42,627 nucleotides of DNA from Fimenecus sp051881435 (GTDB lineage: Bacteria; Bacillota; Clostridia; Oscillospirales; Acutalibacteraceae). Below are positions 25,428-32,974 of the stretch, in pieces. The stretch's first letter is position 1, and every line of letters begins with the position of its first letter. Where the stretch lies: positions 1-42,627 of the forward strand of contig JBJEPW010000023.1 of assembly GCA_051881435.1 (NCBI GenBank), in the 5' to 3' direction. The translations under genes were made by a program, and so were the position numbers. A model generated the notes under the pieces. That model saw nothing but the letters and a program-made list of their open reading frames with translations. It did not search any database and was not told the DNA's origin.

Positions 25428-25469
25428 TGTCCTTTGGAGATAAAGAGAAAAAATTTGGAGGAATTACAA

Positions 25470-25742
25470 ATGAATAAGACAGAACTCGTAGCAGCAGTTG
25501 CCGAGAAGGCAGGCATTTCAAAGAAAGATGCAGACGCAGCAGTAGCAGCAGTAGTTGCTTCCGTTACAGACGCACTTGCAAAGGGTGAGAAGGTTCAGCT
25601 CATCGGCTTCGGCACATTCGAGACTCGTGCACGCGCTGCAAAGCAGGCTCGTAACCCCAGAACAGGCGAGACAATGACAGTTCCCGCAACAAAGGTTCCC
25701 GCTTTCAAAGCAGGCGCAGCACTCAAAGAAGCTGTTAAATAA
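25470..25742 (+). CDS. hup: HU family nucleoid protein
   Basis: The 90-residue protein is a complete HU with MNKTELVAAVAEKAG start, the GFGTFE turn, and the DNA-binding arm RAAKQARNPRTGETM. The start at 25470 has TTGGAGG upstream; a longer frame from 25434 has no ribosome site. Codon use is strongly biased (GCA, GTT, CTC, CGT) compared with neighbours, as expected for a very abundant protein. A strong terminator follows, so it ends the transcript or limits read-through to rqcP. Confidence 0.97.
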   Translation: MNKTELVAAVAEKAGISKKDADAAVAAVVASVTDALAKGEKVQLIGFGTFETRARAAKQARNPRTGETMTVPATKVPAFKAGAALKEAVK

Positions 25743-25760
25743 TTTTAGCTTTTAAAAAAT

Positions 25761-25792
25761 AGGGAGTCTTTTATAAGACTCCCTGATTTTTT
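25761..25792 (+). terminator. Intrinsic terminator after HU
   Basis: A perfect 10-bp stem (25761-25770 with 25775-25784) with a 4-nt loop is followed by GATTTTTT. Confidence 0.88.
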
Positions 25793-25811
25793 ACCCAAAA
25801 GGAAAATAAAT

Positions 25812-26054
25812 ATGCGATTAGATAAGTTTTTAAAGGTATCAAGAATAATAAAGCGCCGCACCGTTGCAAACGAGGTGTGCGACGCAGGCCATGTATCCGT
25901 AGGCGGCAGAGCGGTAAAAGCCTCTTATGATGTAAAAGAGGGGGATATCCTGGAAATACGCTTCGGAGAAAAGGTTACAAAATATAAGGTGTTAAATGTC
26001 ACCGAATACGCCACCAAGCAGTCCGCAGGCGATATGTATGAGGAAATAAAATAA
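25812..26054 (+). CDS. rqcP: S4-domain RNA-binding protein RqcP (YabO family)
   Basis: The 80-residue protein is a single S4 domain (MRLDKFLKVSRIIKRR, GHVSVGG, VKEGD). RqcP binds 50S subunits with peptidyl-tRNA and helps RqcH add alanine tails in ribosome quality control. AAAGGAAAATAAAT lies before the ATG. Its place after mazG is the yabN-yabO arrangement; the genes that usually follow in B. subtilis (yabP, yabQ, divIC) are not here, and a repeat begins 13 bp after the stop. Confidence 0.92.
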   Translation: MRLDKFLKVSRIIKRRTVANEVCDAGHVSVGGRAVKASYDVKEGDILEIRFGEKVTKYKVLNVTEYATKQSAGDMYEEIK

Positions 26055-26066
26055 TAATTTAACCTA

Positions 26067-26173
26067 TTCCGCTCCCTCTTAGAGGGTGATTCCCCACAGT
26101 GTGGGGAAATGTCTGCGAAGCAGACAAAGGGGACGGCGCTGTCAGCGCTGTCAGCGAAGCTGACTGAGGGAGT
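26067..26173. repeat. 107-bp compound hairpin repeat, copy 2
   Basis: This copy differs from 307-413 at three positions. It is followed at about 26202-26233 by a degenerate CCTCCGTCAAAA...TTTTGCCACC unit, just as copy 1 is followed by a full version at 458-506. The two units thus tend to travel together. The remaining bases up to 26293 are the leader of the next gene. Confidence 0.8.
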
Positions 26174-26293
26174 AAAAAATCAATAGAAAAATATTATCTA
26201 TTCCTCCGTCAAAATCTGCGTTTTGCCACCGCTATGAGTGAAATATAGTAAGCTTAAAGAACAGCATTTAATGTTTAGATTGAGGTTTTATAA

Positions 26294-27580
26294 ATGCAAA
26301 TAATTAACACCTGCGATAAGATAAAGTTAATTTTTTCAAATGGCTTTGATATATCTGTATGGCGGGAATATGCGGCGGAAATTTCAAAAGAACTGCCCGA
26401 AAAGTGCGAAAATGATGCAAGAAATTACAGCTTTGAAAAGGATATTTTACCTGTAATTTCATCTGCACTCCAAGACGGTAAAATTGATTTTGTCAATAAA
26501 AATTTCCAATCTGTTATCAAAGTCTTAAATGATAATTTGTCAAAGCTCTTTGACAGTGAGCCGGATATAAATATCATTCTCTGTTTGGGACTTTGCAATG
26601 CAGCGGGCTGGGCAACAACTCTCGACGGCAAAGAGACCGTTCTGTTAGGTATTGAAAAAATTATCGAGCTTAATTGGGGCGATGAATTAAATATGCGAGG
26701 GCTGATTCTTCATGAAATCGGTCATATTTGGCACAAACTTAACGGAACGCTTTATTTACACACATTCACAAAACGCAGAAAATCCTTGGAGCAACTTTGG
26801 CAAGAGGGAATTGCAATGGTTTGTGAACAAATTTTGTGCAATGATAGTGATTTTTATCACCAAAACAAAAACGGTTGGCTTGAATGGTGCCGTGAAAATG
26901 AAAATGGAATAAAAAAAGAATACTTGTACCGCCTTGATAACGGTATAAGTACTCAGGATTTTTTCGGCGATTGGTGTTCATACAACGGCTATTCCGATGT
27001 GGGGTACTTCCTTGGTTGCCGTTTTGTTCGACATTTAATGCAATCTTATTCATTAAAACAGATTGCCGCTATGCCGTACAGAAAAATCAATGAAGAATTT
27101 AAAGCTTTCGCAAAAACAGAAACAAAAAAGAATATTACGATAGAACGGCTTAATCCCGAGGATTATCAAAAATGCTCTAACATTTGGAATATGGAAAAAC
27201 AACCGCTTGCGGAAAAATGGAGAGAAGAAATTGTTTCGGAAAACCGTATTGTTTTCATTTACAAAATAAACGGTGAATTTATAGGAGAGGGTGCATTGGT
27301 TTTTGACACAGGCGACCCTGATTATACCATACCGAATAAAAGAGTTTATGTTTCGAGAATGATTGTAAAAAAGGAATACAGAAATTGCGGAATTGGCAGT
27401 GAACTTCTGAATTTTCTAATCAAAAAAGCCAAGGAAATGGGATATTCGGAAATGGCAATCGGCGTTGATAAGGACAACGAAAAGGCTTTGCATATGTACC
27501 GTAAATTCGGATTTACCGAGGTCCTCTTTGACGGTGCGGATAAAGATGGTGAATACTATAAACTGTTAAAGAGGTTATAA
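26294..27580 (+). CDS. Putative zinc metallopeptidase-like domain fused to GNAT acetyltransferase
   Basis: The 428-residue protein has two parts. Residues 1-280 contain a zincin-type HEIGH motif (H140, E141, H144) in LILHEIGHIWHKL, in a region that resembles secreted or intracellular peptidases but has no signal peptide. Residues from about 283 form a GNAT N-acetyltransferase with the acetyl-CoA loop RNCGIGSEL (R363) and a MYRKFGFTE end. I do not recognise a characterised protein with this pair. The start at 26294 follows TTGAGG. Codon use is more A/T-rich than in the recJ run and the gene is flanked by repeat islands, which suggests acquisition. The product could modify or cleave a peptide; function is unknown. 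Confidence 0.75.
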   Translation: MQIINTCDKIKLIFSNGFDISVWREYAAEISKELPEKCENDARNYSFEKDILPVISSALQDGKIDFVNKNFQSVIKVLNDNLSKLFDSEPDINIILCLGLCNAAGWATTLDGKETVLLGIEKIIELNWGDELNMRGLILHEIGHIWHKLNGTLYLHTFTKRRKSLEQLWQEGIAMVCEQILCNDSDFYHQNKNGWLEWCRENENGIKKEYLYRLDNGISTQDFFGDWCSYNGYSDVGYFLGCRFVRHLMQSYSLKQIAAMPYRKINEEFKAFAKTETKKNITIERLNPEDYQKCSNIWNMEKQPLAEKWREEIVSENRIVFIYKINGEFIGEGALVFDTGDPDYTIPNKRVYVSRMIVKKEYRNCGIGSELLNFLIKKAKEMGYSEMAIGVDKDNEKALHMYRKFGFTEVLFDGADKDGEYYKLLKRL

Positions 27581-27765
27581 GAGCTTTAATATGTTCTTTG
27601 CATCGTGAAATCAAATAAAACCATGGCGTGACAGTAGGGCGGGGGCTTGCTCCCGCCGCTTTTTAAAAATTGAAAATGGAAAGTTGAAAGTTTTTTGATG
27701 CAATTTATCGGGCGGGCACAGAGTCCCGCCCTTACAATCAATGCCATAAAGTTTGATGAAAACTT

Positions 27766-27847
27766 GTAGGGGACGCTACCTTTCATCGTCCCGCAAAATA
27801 ACCCCTCTGTCACTTCGTGACATCTCCCCTTTCAGGGGCGACAAGGA
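27766..27847. repeat. Compound repeat with GTAGGGGACG hairpin and CCCCTCTGTCAC unit, copy 2
   Basis: This matches 627-707 in order and mostly in sequence; the CCCCTCTGTCAC...AGGGG part differs by a single base over about 45 nt, while the first hairpin has diverged. Confidence 0.75.
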
Positions 27848-27947
27848 GTGCGTTGTGCTTGTAGGGGCGATTCACGAATCGCCCGTTTCGAGTTGGTGTA
27901 TTTTACGGCGGGAGCAACTCTCGCCCTACCGTGTTATAATTAGTTTC

Positions 27948-27976
27948 GGTAAAAAGGGGACTGTCCCCTTTTTACC
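27948..27976 (-). terminator. 29-bp perfect palindrome, possible dut terminator
   Basis: Two 14-nt arms (27948-27961 and 27963-27976) are exact reverse complements around one base. The arms are GGTAAAAAGGGGAC and its complement. On the minus strand the stem contains the T run, so it could end the zapA-U32-dut transcript. It may equally be another mobile palindromic unit. Confidence 0.5.
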
Positions 27977-28024
27977 AATTTTCAATTATTCATTTTCAAT
28001 TTTCAATTTTAAATTTTAAATTGT

Positions 28025-28465
28025 TTACTTCGTCCCTGTTGAGCCGAAGCCGCCGTCGCCTCTGTCTGTATCGTCAAGGCTTTCCACCTCAACAATTTCG
28101 GGCATTTCCACTCTTTTAATCACCATTTGGGCAATGCGCTCAAATGGTTCTATTGTGTAGGACTCTTTAATCTGATTTATAACTCCTACGCAGATTTCGC
28201 CACGGTAGTCGCTGTCGATAACGCCAACGGAGTTTAAAAGCCCTATTCCGTGCTTTACGGCAAGCCCACTGCGCGCGTAAATAAACGCTCCGTAATGAAT
28301 ATCGTCAAGACCTATGGCAATTCCCGTGGGAATAACCGCCGTGTCGCCGCAGTTTAAGGTTATGGGAGCATCAATGCAGGCGTACAAATCAAGGCCTGCG
28401 CTGCCCTCTGTCCCCCTTGTGGGGATTTTTGCGTTTTCACGCACCTTTTTTATTTTCAATTCCAT
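28025..28465 (-). CDS. dut: dUTP diphosphatase
   Basis: The 146-residue trimeric dUTPase has the conserved motifs: GSAGLDLYA, YARSGLAVKHG, GVIDSDYRGEI and the C-terminal RGDGGFGSTG that closes over the nucleotide. It hydrolyses dUTP to dUMP, preventing uracil incorporation and feeding thymidylate synthesis. Its ATG overlaps the U32 stop by one base (TAATG). Confidence 0.96.
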   Translation of the reverse strand: MELKIKKVRENAKIPTRGTEGSAGLDLYACIDAPITLNCGDTAVIPTGIAIGLDDIHYGAFIYARSGLAVKHGIGLLNSVGVIDSDYRGEICVGVINQIKESYTIEPFERIAQMVIKRVEMPEIVEVESLDDTDRGDGGFGSTGTK

Positions 28466-30504
28466 TATTCTACACCTCTGTATAAAAGTCCTCGGGTAAA
28501 TTCAACCTTGGGCTTTTCTTCATTTTTATAGGAATTTATTATTTCTTCAACCTCTGCTTTGCTTTCAACGGTAAAATTGAAAAAAAGAATATCGCAGGGG
28601 GGAATTTCCCTCATTCTGTCCGCCATATAAACAGGGCGTGAATTGAGAATTTCCGAATATCCCATACGGCACCTTACGGGGAATTTTATCCCCATTCTGT
28701 CGGTAATATGGCTCTGCCGCTTACATTCCGAACAGGTTTTGCCGTTTTTAACGGGGCAGTTTCTTGTAAGCATAAGGGGCAACCTGCCGTAAACGGTAAT
28801 TCCTTTCGGTATGGGTGAGGAGATTTTGCTGAAATTATCCAAGGTACATTCGCTTGATATAATCGCCTCGCCGATTCCTATTTCCCTTGCCTTGTCCATT
28901 GAAAGGGAGTTAAGAATATTCATTGAGGGGGAGGCGACTGCCTTTTTGCCGCACTTTTTTGCCAATGCCACCGCATCAAGCGTATGGCAAAGCACAGTTT
29001 CGGCAGGACATTGTGCCAATAGCTTTTCAACCTTTTCGCTGTTACCGAACATACCGTGGGGCAACTCAACGCCCAAATTCTCCTTGTTTTGGCACAGCTT
29101 GTATTCCTCAATGGGCACAAAACATATGCAGTCTTTTATATTTTCGGGCATTTGCTCTGCATTATCAAAACGGAAGTATTTTTTTCGCAAATTTTTCGAT
29201 TTTAAATCTGTCGGAAGGGGAGAAGAAAGAATTTTTCGCTCACGGGGCGTCGCCATATCCTTTTCAAGCAGTTCAAGAGCCGCCCTTCTCATAGCATTGA
29301 GTGCGGAAATGGGGAGGGAGTAGTCAATTTCGCCTTCAATTTCAACACCCTCAGCCTCAAACTGGGTACCGCCGCATTTTGATAAAGCGTCGGTCACCCT
29401 GTCAGCCGACAAAGGACGGTTTATGGGCGCTTCGCAAAGCATATCACTGTTTACAGTCACGCTTTTTTCACCGCAAACGGCAGTAAGACTTGCTTTTTCA
29501 CCGATTTTGCCGCCGAATTTGAATAGCACTTTGTATCGTGGCTGTTCCTTTTCGTAAACTGATTCGTATTTTTTCAAAAGTTCCTTTGTGGCAGACTGCA
29601 CATTCTCTTTTTCACGAAAACCGAACATGTTTCTGCCAAGTGAGCTTTTGTAATACCCGTCCGTAAAGCCGGAGCGTGAAAACAAATCCTCCAAATCTTT
29701 TTGAATAGCGGGGGAGTATTTACCCTCTGCCGCCGCTTTGCAGGCTGTCACCGCCGCGCTTACATATTCGGGGCGCTTCATTCTGCCCTCAATTTTAAAA
29801 GAACAAACGCCCATTTCGGCAAGTTTTGGGATATACTCAATAAGGGATAAATCCTTTAAGCTTAAATCGTGCCCTGTGCCGCCCTGTACCTTAAAGGGTA
29901 GGCGGCAGGGCTGTGCGCAAAGGCCTCTGTTTCCGCTTCGTGAGCCTAAAACAGCGCTCATTAGGCATTGCCCCGAAACGCACATGCACAAAGCGCCGTG
30001 AACAAATACTTCAAGGTCGAGAGGGGATTTTTCGCAAAGCTCTTTAATTTCGTCAAAGCTTAATTCTCTCGGCAACACGGCACGTGTAAAGCCAAGTTTT
30101 TTAAGCTCATAAAGTCCGACGAGAGTTCCCGTGCTCAATTGTGTTGAGGCGTGCATTTCAATTTCAGGGCAAATACTGTTAACAAGCTTTGCCGCGCCTA
30201 AATCCTGCACGATTACAGCGTCAGCGCCGAGTAAACATATCTTTTTTACGGCTTTGACGGCGTTTTCAAGCTCCGCATCCTTAATAAGGGTGTTAAGCGT
30301 AATATGTACCTTAACACCCCTTTTGTGACAGTATTCTATTGCATTTTGAAGCTGTTCGTCAGTAAAATTCTGCGCATTGCGCCGTGCGTTAAAGTCACCT
30401 AACCCTAAATAAACTGCGTCTGCACCTGAAAGCACAGCCGCTTTGAGCATTTCTTCACTGCCCACGGGCGCAAGGATTTCTATATTATTTATTTGAGTCG
30501 TCAT
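28465..30504 (-). CDS. U32 family peptidase-like protein (RlhA/TrhP type)
   Basis: The 679-residue protein starts with NIEILAPVGSEEMLKAAV, has the DAVYLGLGDFNAR segment and the cysteine-rich core HGALCMCVSGQCLMS...CAQPCRLPF. A middle extension (about 330-450) resembles the collagenase-like domain of longer members, and the C-terminus has CPVKNGKTCSEC. Despite the peptidase name, characterised long relatives (RlhA, TrhP) are needed for RNA hydroxylation. The start is placed at 30504, inside the end of zapA, because the longer frame has no better site; the ribosome site is weak, so coupling to zapA is likely. Confidence 0.86.
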   Translation of the reverse strand: MTTQINNIEILAPVGSEEMLKAAVLSGADAVYLGLGDFNARRNAQNFTDEQLQNAIEYCHKRGVKVHITLNTLIKDAELENAVKAVKKICLLGADAVIVQDLGAAKLVNSICPEIEMHASTQLSTGTLVGLYELKKLGFTRAVLPRELSFDEIKELCEKSPLDLEVFVHGALCMCVSGQCLMSAVLGSRSGNRGLCAQPCRLPFKVQGGTGHDLSLKDLSLIEYIPKLAEMGVCSFKIEGRMKRPEYVSAAVTACKAAAEGKYSPAIQKDLEDLFSRSGFTDGYYKSSLGRNMFGFREKENVQSATKELLKKYESVYEKEQPRYKVLFKFGGKIGEKASLTAVCGEKSVTVNSDMLCEAPINRPLSADRVTDALSKCGGTQFEAEGVEIEGEIDYSLPISALNAMRRAALELLEKDMATPRERKILSSPLPTDLKSKNLRKKYFRFDNAEQMPENIKDCICFVPIEEYKLCQNKENLGVELPHGMFGNSEKVEKLLAQCPAETVLCHTLDAVALAKKCGKKAVASPSMNILNSLSMDKAREIGIGEAIISSECTLDNFSKISSPIPKGITVYGRLPLMLTRNCPVKNGKTCSECKRQSHITDRMGIKFPVRCRMGYSEILNSRPVYMADRMREIPPCDILFFNFTVESKAEVEEIINSYKNEEKPKVEFTRGLLYRGVE

Positions 30505-30874
30505 TATTCTTGTTTTCCGATTTCGCAAACAGATTTATCTGGTCGTCTTTAAATTTTGCCTCGGTCTTGATGCGTTCAAGCTCACGCTTGTAATAATCCC
30601 GTTCGGACTTTGCCTTTGCGGAATCTTCAAGATAATCCTTAATTTGATTGCGGAAGTTTTCAACATTCTTTTCGCTTTTTGAAAGCTCGTCGGCAAACTC
30701 CAATGCCACAAGCACAGCCGCCTGAGTCATAGTAACAAGAGCTCCGCCTTTCATAATTTCAGCCATTCTTTCATCAATTCTTTTGCCGAGCGCTTCGGTG
30801 TATTCAACACTTTCATCGGTGTTTATAAAATATTTTACGCCTCTTATATCAAGCTTAACTTTATTCATATCCAT
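30485..30874 (-). CDS. zapA: Cell division protein ZapA
   Basis: The 129-residue protein has the ZapA N-terminal domain (KVKLDIRGVKYFINTDES) and a long coiled coil (about 70-120). ZapA promotes FtsZ bundling at mid-cell. GGGGTG lies 9 nt before the ATG and a good promoter is at 30910-30938. It overlaps the start of the U32 gene by 20 bp. Confidence 0.9.
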   Translation of the reverse strand: MDMNKVKLDIRGVKYFINTDESVEYTEALGKRIDERMAEIMKGGALVTMTQAAVLVALEFADELSKSEKNVENFRNQIKDYLEDSAKAKSERDYYKRELERIKTEAKFKDDQINLFAKSENKNNDDSNK

Positions 30875-30909
30875 AATTTTTTACACCCCGATACAATATT
30901 CTTTAAATT

Positions 30910-30938
30910 ATTGTACCACATTAACGCACATTTTTCAA
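30910..30938 (-). promoter_or_regulatory. Sigma-A promoter of zapA-U32-dut
   Basis: On the minus strand TTGAAA (30933-30938) and TACAAT (30910-30915) are 17 bp apart, giving a start near 30903 and a leader of about 30 nt. Confidence 0.75.
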
Positions 30939-30947
30939 CTACTGACC

Positions 30948-31247
30948 TTACCTATGGCGGAAAAGGGAATCGAAAATATTGGGATTGGTGCACCGCTTAC
31001 ATTCTGCGGGACAGTCAAAATCAACAAGTATGGTATCGTCGCCGATAACCTTAATATCCTTCCAACAGATTTTTATGTCCTCACACCTGCCGAAAAGCCC
31101 GAAGAACCTTGACCTGCCGAAAATAATAACGGAAACAAGACAGCCTGTGCAGGTGTCAATCTCCACATCGCAAACACAGCCTAAGCGACAGCCGTCCTTT
31201 AAATTTATAACCTCTTTTTCACGCATATCGGTTATACAGCAATTCAT
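30948..31247 (-). CDS. YlmC/YmxH-family PRC-barrel protein, cysteine-rich
   Basis: The 99-residue protein matches the YlmC/YmxH family of sporulating Firmicutes (REKEVINLKDGCRLG at the N-terminus, then short barrel strands). It contains 12 cysteines in 99 residues, several in CxC, CxxC and CxxxCxxC spacing, which is far above what I expect of this family and suggests metal binding. The family function is poorly known and linked to sporulation. AGGGGTG before the ATG lies inside a hairpin (31251-31284). Confidence 0.8.
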   Translation of the reverse strand: MNCCITDMREKEVINLKDGCRLGCVCDVEIDTCTGCLVSVIIFGRSRFFGLFGRCEDIKICWKDIKVIGDDTILVDFDCPAECKRCTNPNIFDSLFRHR

Positions 31248-31250
31248 AAA

Positions 31251-31284
31251 AACACCCCTGTTAATAATATTTAGCAGGGGCGTT
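31251..31284 (-). terminator. Hairpin with T tail overlapping the ribosome site of the YmxH-like gene
   Basis: Arms of 10 bp (31251-31260 and 31275-31284, one G-T pair) are followed on the minus strand by TGTTTTT. It could terminate the upstream gene (31326-31745). Its 3' arm holds the AGGGGTG ribosome site of the next gene, so read-through RNA would have that site masked. Confidence 0.6.
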
Positions 31285-31325
31285 GTTTATAACATTATTC
31301 CGTAATTATATTTTTATACAGCCTA

Positions 31326-31745
31326 TTATTTTGCAAATTCACCCTTGTGCTTGTAATCAAAGGTCATTTGCTTGCTGTATTCCTTTGTTATGCCGTCTTC
31401 GGTTATTGTTCCCTTGTAGGTGACAACCGTTTTACCGTCATCAGCCTTTGAAAGCTCAAGTTCAATATGTGTGGGAGCCTCACAGGACGCCGCAAGCTTT
31501 TCATACTCGGAATTTACCGCTTCATAAAGCTCATTTAACTGTGATTTCAGGTTTTTTGAAATGGGAATATTAAGCTTTTCCGAATAACCGGTTGATAACG
31601 ATTCAATATAAATATCGGTCTTATCAACAGGCTTGCTTACGTTCAGTGTAATTTCCGGATTTTTAGCCGCCCATAAGTAAGTCCCGCCGGCTGCAATAGC
31701 GAATACCAAAACAATTGACACAATAATTATTACAGTCTTTTTCAT
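31326..31745 (-). CDS. Small membrane-anchored protein of unknown function
   Basis: The 139-residue protein has one N-terminal membrane segment (about residues 5-26, IIIVSIVLVFAIAAGG) and a soluble domain of about 110 residues outside the cell. There is no lipobox. I recognise no family. The ectodomain is acidic and lysine-rich, with a strand-rich C-terminus. It lies 21 bp after the next upstream gene (31767-32426), another exported protein, so the two probably share a transcript. An AAAGGAGG-type site precedes the ATG. Confidence 0.7.
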   Translation of the reverse strand: MKKTVIIIVSIVLVFAIAAGGTYLWAAKNPEITLNVSKPVDKTDIYIESLSTGYSEKLNIPISKNLKSQLNELYEAVNSEYEKLAASCEAPTHIELELSKADDGKTVVTYKGTITEDGITKEYSKQMTFDYKHKGEFAK

Positions 31746-31766
31746 TAAGAAATGATACCTCCTTTG

Positions 31767-32426
31767 TTAATACGCTAAGGTGGTCCATATGTTTGCAGTG
31801 TACGATGTAACATCATCCGGAATAAGTAACACAAATTGCCCATATGGGAACGAGGACGCGTCATGCTGAAATCCGTATCCGTTAATTCCGGTACAAGTAA
31901 CATCGTTGACTATGATTTGGTACCAAGTATCGTCAGTTTTACAATAATACTTGTAAACAAAGGATACTTTGCTACTACCAAATAAAGGTTTCTTAACATT
32001 TGTTGTTTTTAATCTCATGGCATGGTGGTTAGTATTTAATTTGAAAACAGGCGTGGTAAATGTTTGGAAATTTGCAAAGGAAACATTTGCAGTATATACA
32101 TTAGATTTGTTGCTGTCTCCTTGAGTAAGATCAGTGGTGTTGGTTGGCACAGCTCTTGTAAAGGAATTACTTTGAATTTGTGCATTTAATTCTTGTATAT
32201 CTTCATTACTGGTTATTTTTAAATGCTGTAGAGGCAGTGTAATGAAAATACGCTCGTTATTTTCAATTATATATGGCATGTTGTTATTGTCAAGATAGTA
32301 ATATAAGATATTGCCATCTTGATCGATGTAAGAATATTGGCTGTCACTTGAAGTAGATGCGAAACATGGCACCGATATTAATAATATAATAATCACTGAA
32401 AGAATTATGGATATTACTTTTTTCAT
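31767..32426 (-). CDS. Secreted protein of unknown function
   Basis: The 219-residue protein has a clear signal peptide with an AxA-like site (PCFA before residue 24). The mature part is rich in Asn, Thr, Ser and Tyr and has no recognised domain. The start at 32426 is chosen because AGAGG lies upstream and the signal peptide begins there; a longer frame adds 28 residues ahead of it. Codon use and base composition are much more A/T-rich than neighbours, as is the noncoding DNA upstream, which suggests recent transfer. Surface or extracellular function is inference. Confidence 0.7.
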   Translation of the reverse strand: MKKVISIILSVIIILLISVPCFASTSSDSQYSYIDQDGNILYYYLDNNNMPYIIENNERIFITLPLQHLKITSNEDIQELNAQIQSNSFTRAVPTNTTDLTQGDSNKSNVYTANVSFANFQTFTTPVFKLNTNHHAMRLKTTNVKKPLFGSSKVSFVYKYYCKTDDTWYQIIVNDVTCTGINGYGFQHDASSFPYGQFVLLIPDDVTSYTANIWTTLAY

Positions 32427-32921
32427 AATCAAAACCTCTAATAAAAAATTAAATTTAATGATAGAATAATTTGTTTTTATAAACTCCCTAATTTTGAGTA
32501 ACTGGATCAAAAAAAGTCGTTTTGAGCACAGGCTTTTAAAAAATGTTTTATGTTACACTAAAATATAGTAGTGTATTAATTGTAGTCCAATTTAATCATC
32601 TCCATTCGTCTATAACAATTGTCTATTTGCTGTTTTTTAAATACGACATATTATTTTGAAATTACTTTATCATAACAAACCTCCTCTTGTTAGCCTTATG
32701 TATAAATTTTATTTCCGATTCGTTTATACCATTTTGCGAATGAATTATCAATAAAAATGCAAAAAAGTAGAAAAAACCGACAAAAATAGAATAATGATGA
32801 GATTCAGAATCGGTATTACCGTTTCCATATTTATTATCGCAAAAGATTATTCATTTGTTACGGTATTTTATATTTTTTTATTCACAATAAAAAACGACAG
32901 TTTTTTAATATTGGTTTAAAT
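32427..32921. other. A/T-rich noncoding stretch upstream of the secreted-protein gene
   Basis: About 500 bp without a credible gene on either strand and without the GC-rich hairpin repeats seen elsewhere. It probably holds the promoter of the secreted-protein gene, but I found no pair of -35/-10 boxes good enough to name. Composition matches the adjacent gene rather than sigG. Confidence 0.5.
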
Positions 32922-32965
32922 AAAAAGCGGCTTACCAAGACTGATAAATCCCTTAGTGAGCCACT
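32922..32965 (-). terminator. Intrinsic terminator after sigG
   Basis: Arms AGTGGCTCAC (minus strand, 32956-32965) and GTAAGCCGCT (32926-32935) pair with two G-T pairs. TTTTTA follows at the start of the feature. It begins 9 bp after the sigG stop. Confidence 0.65.
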
Positions 32966-32974
32966 CAAATGTTT

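Larger units (their letters stand above)
27590..28020. repeat. Second intergenic hairpin-repeat island
   Basis: No gene is seen here. GTAGGG-type hairpins lie at 27634-27659, 27709-27735 (reverse), 27766-27795, 27861-27885 and 27906-27929 (reverse). The compound CCCCTCTGTCAC unit is at 27797-27847. A/T-rich TTTTCAATT words are repeated at 27978-28022. The make-up and order are close to those of 1-890. Confidence 0.8.

Noticed and set aside
27975..28022. Short spaced TTTTCAATT words as a possible CRISPR array
   Set aside because: They are low-complexity, irregular and without spacers; no cas genes are present.
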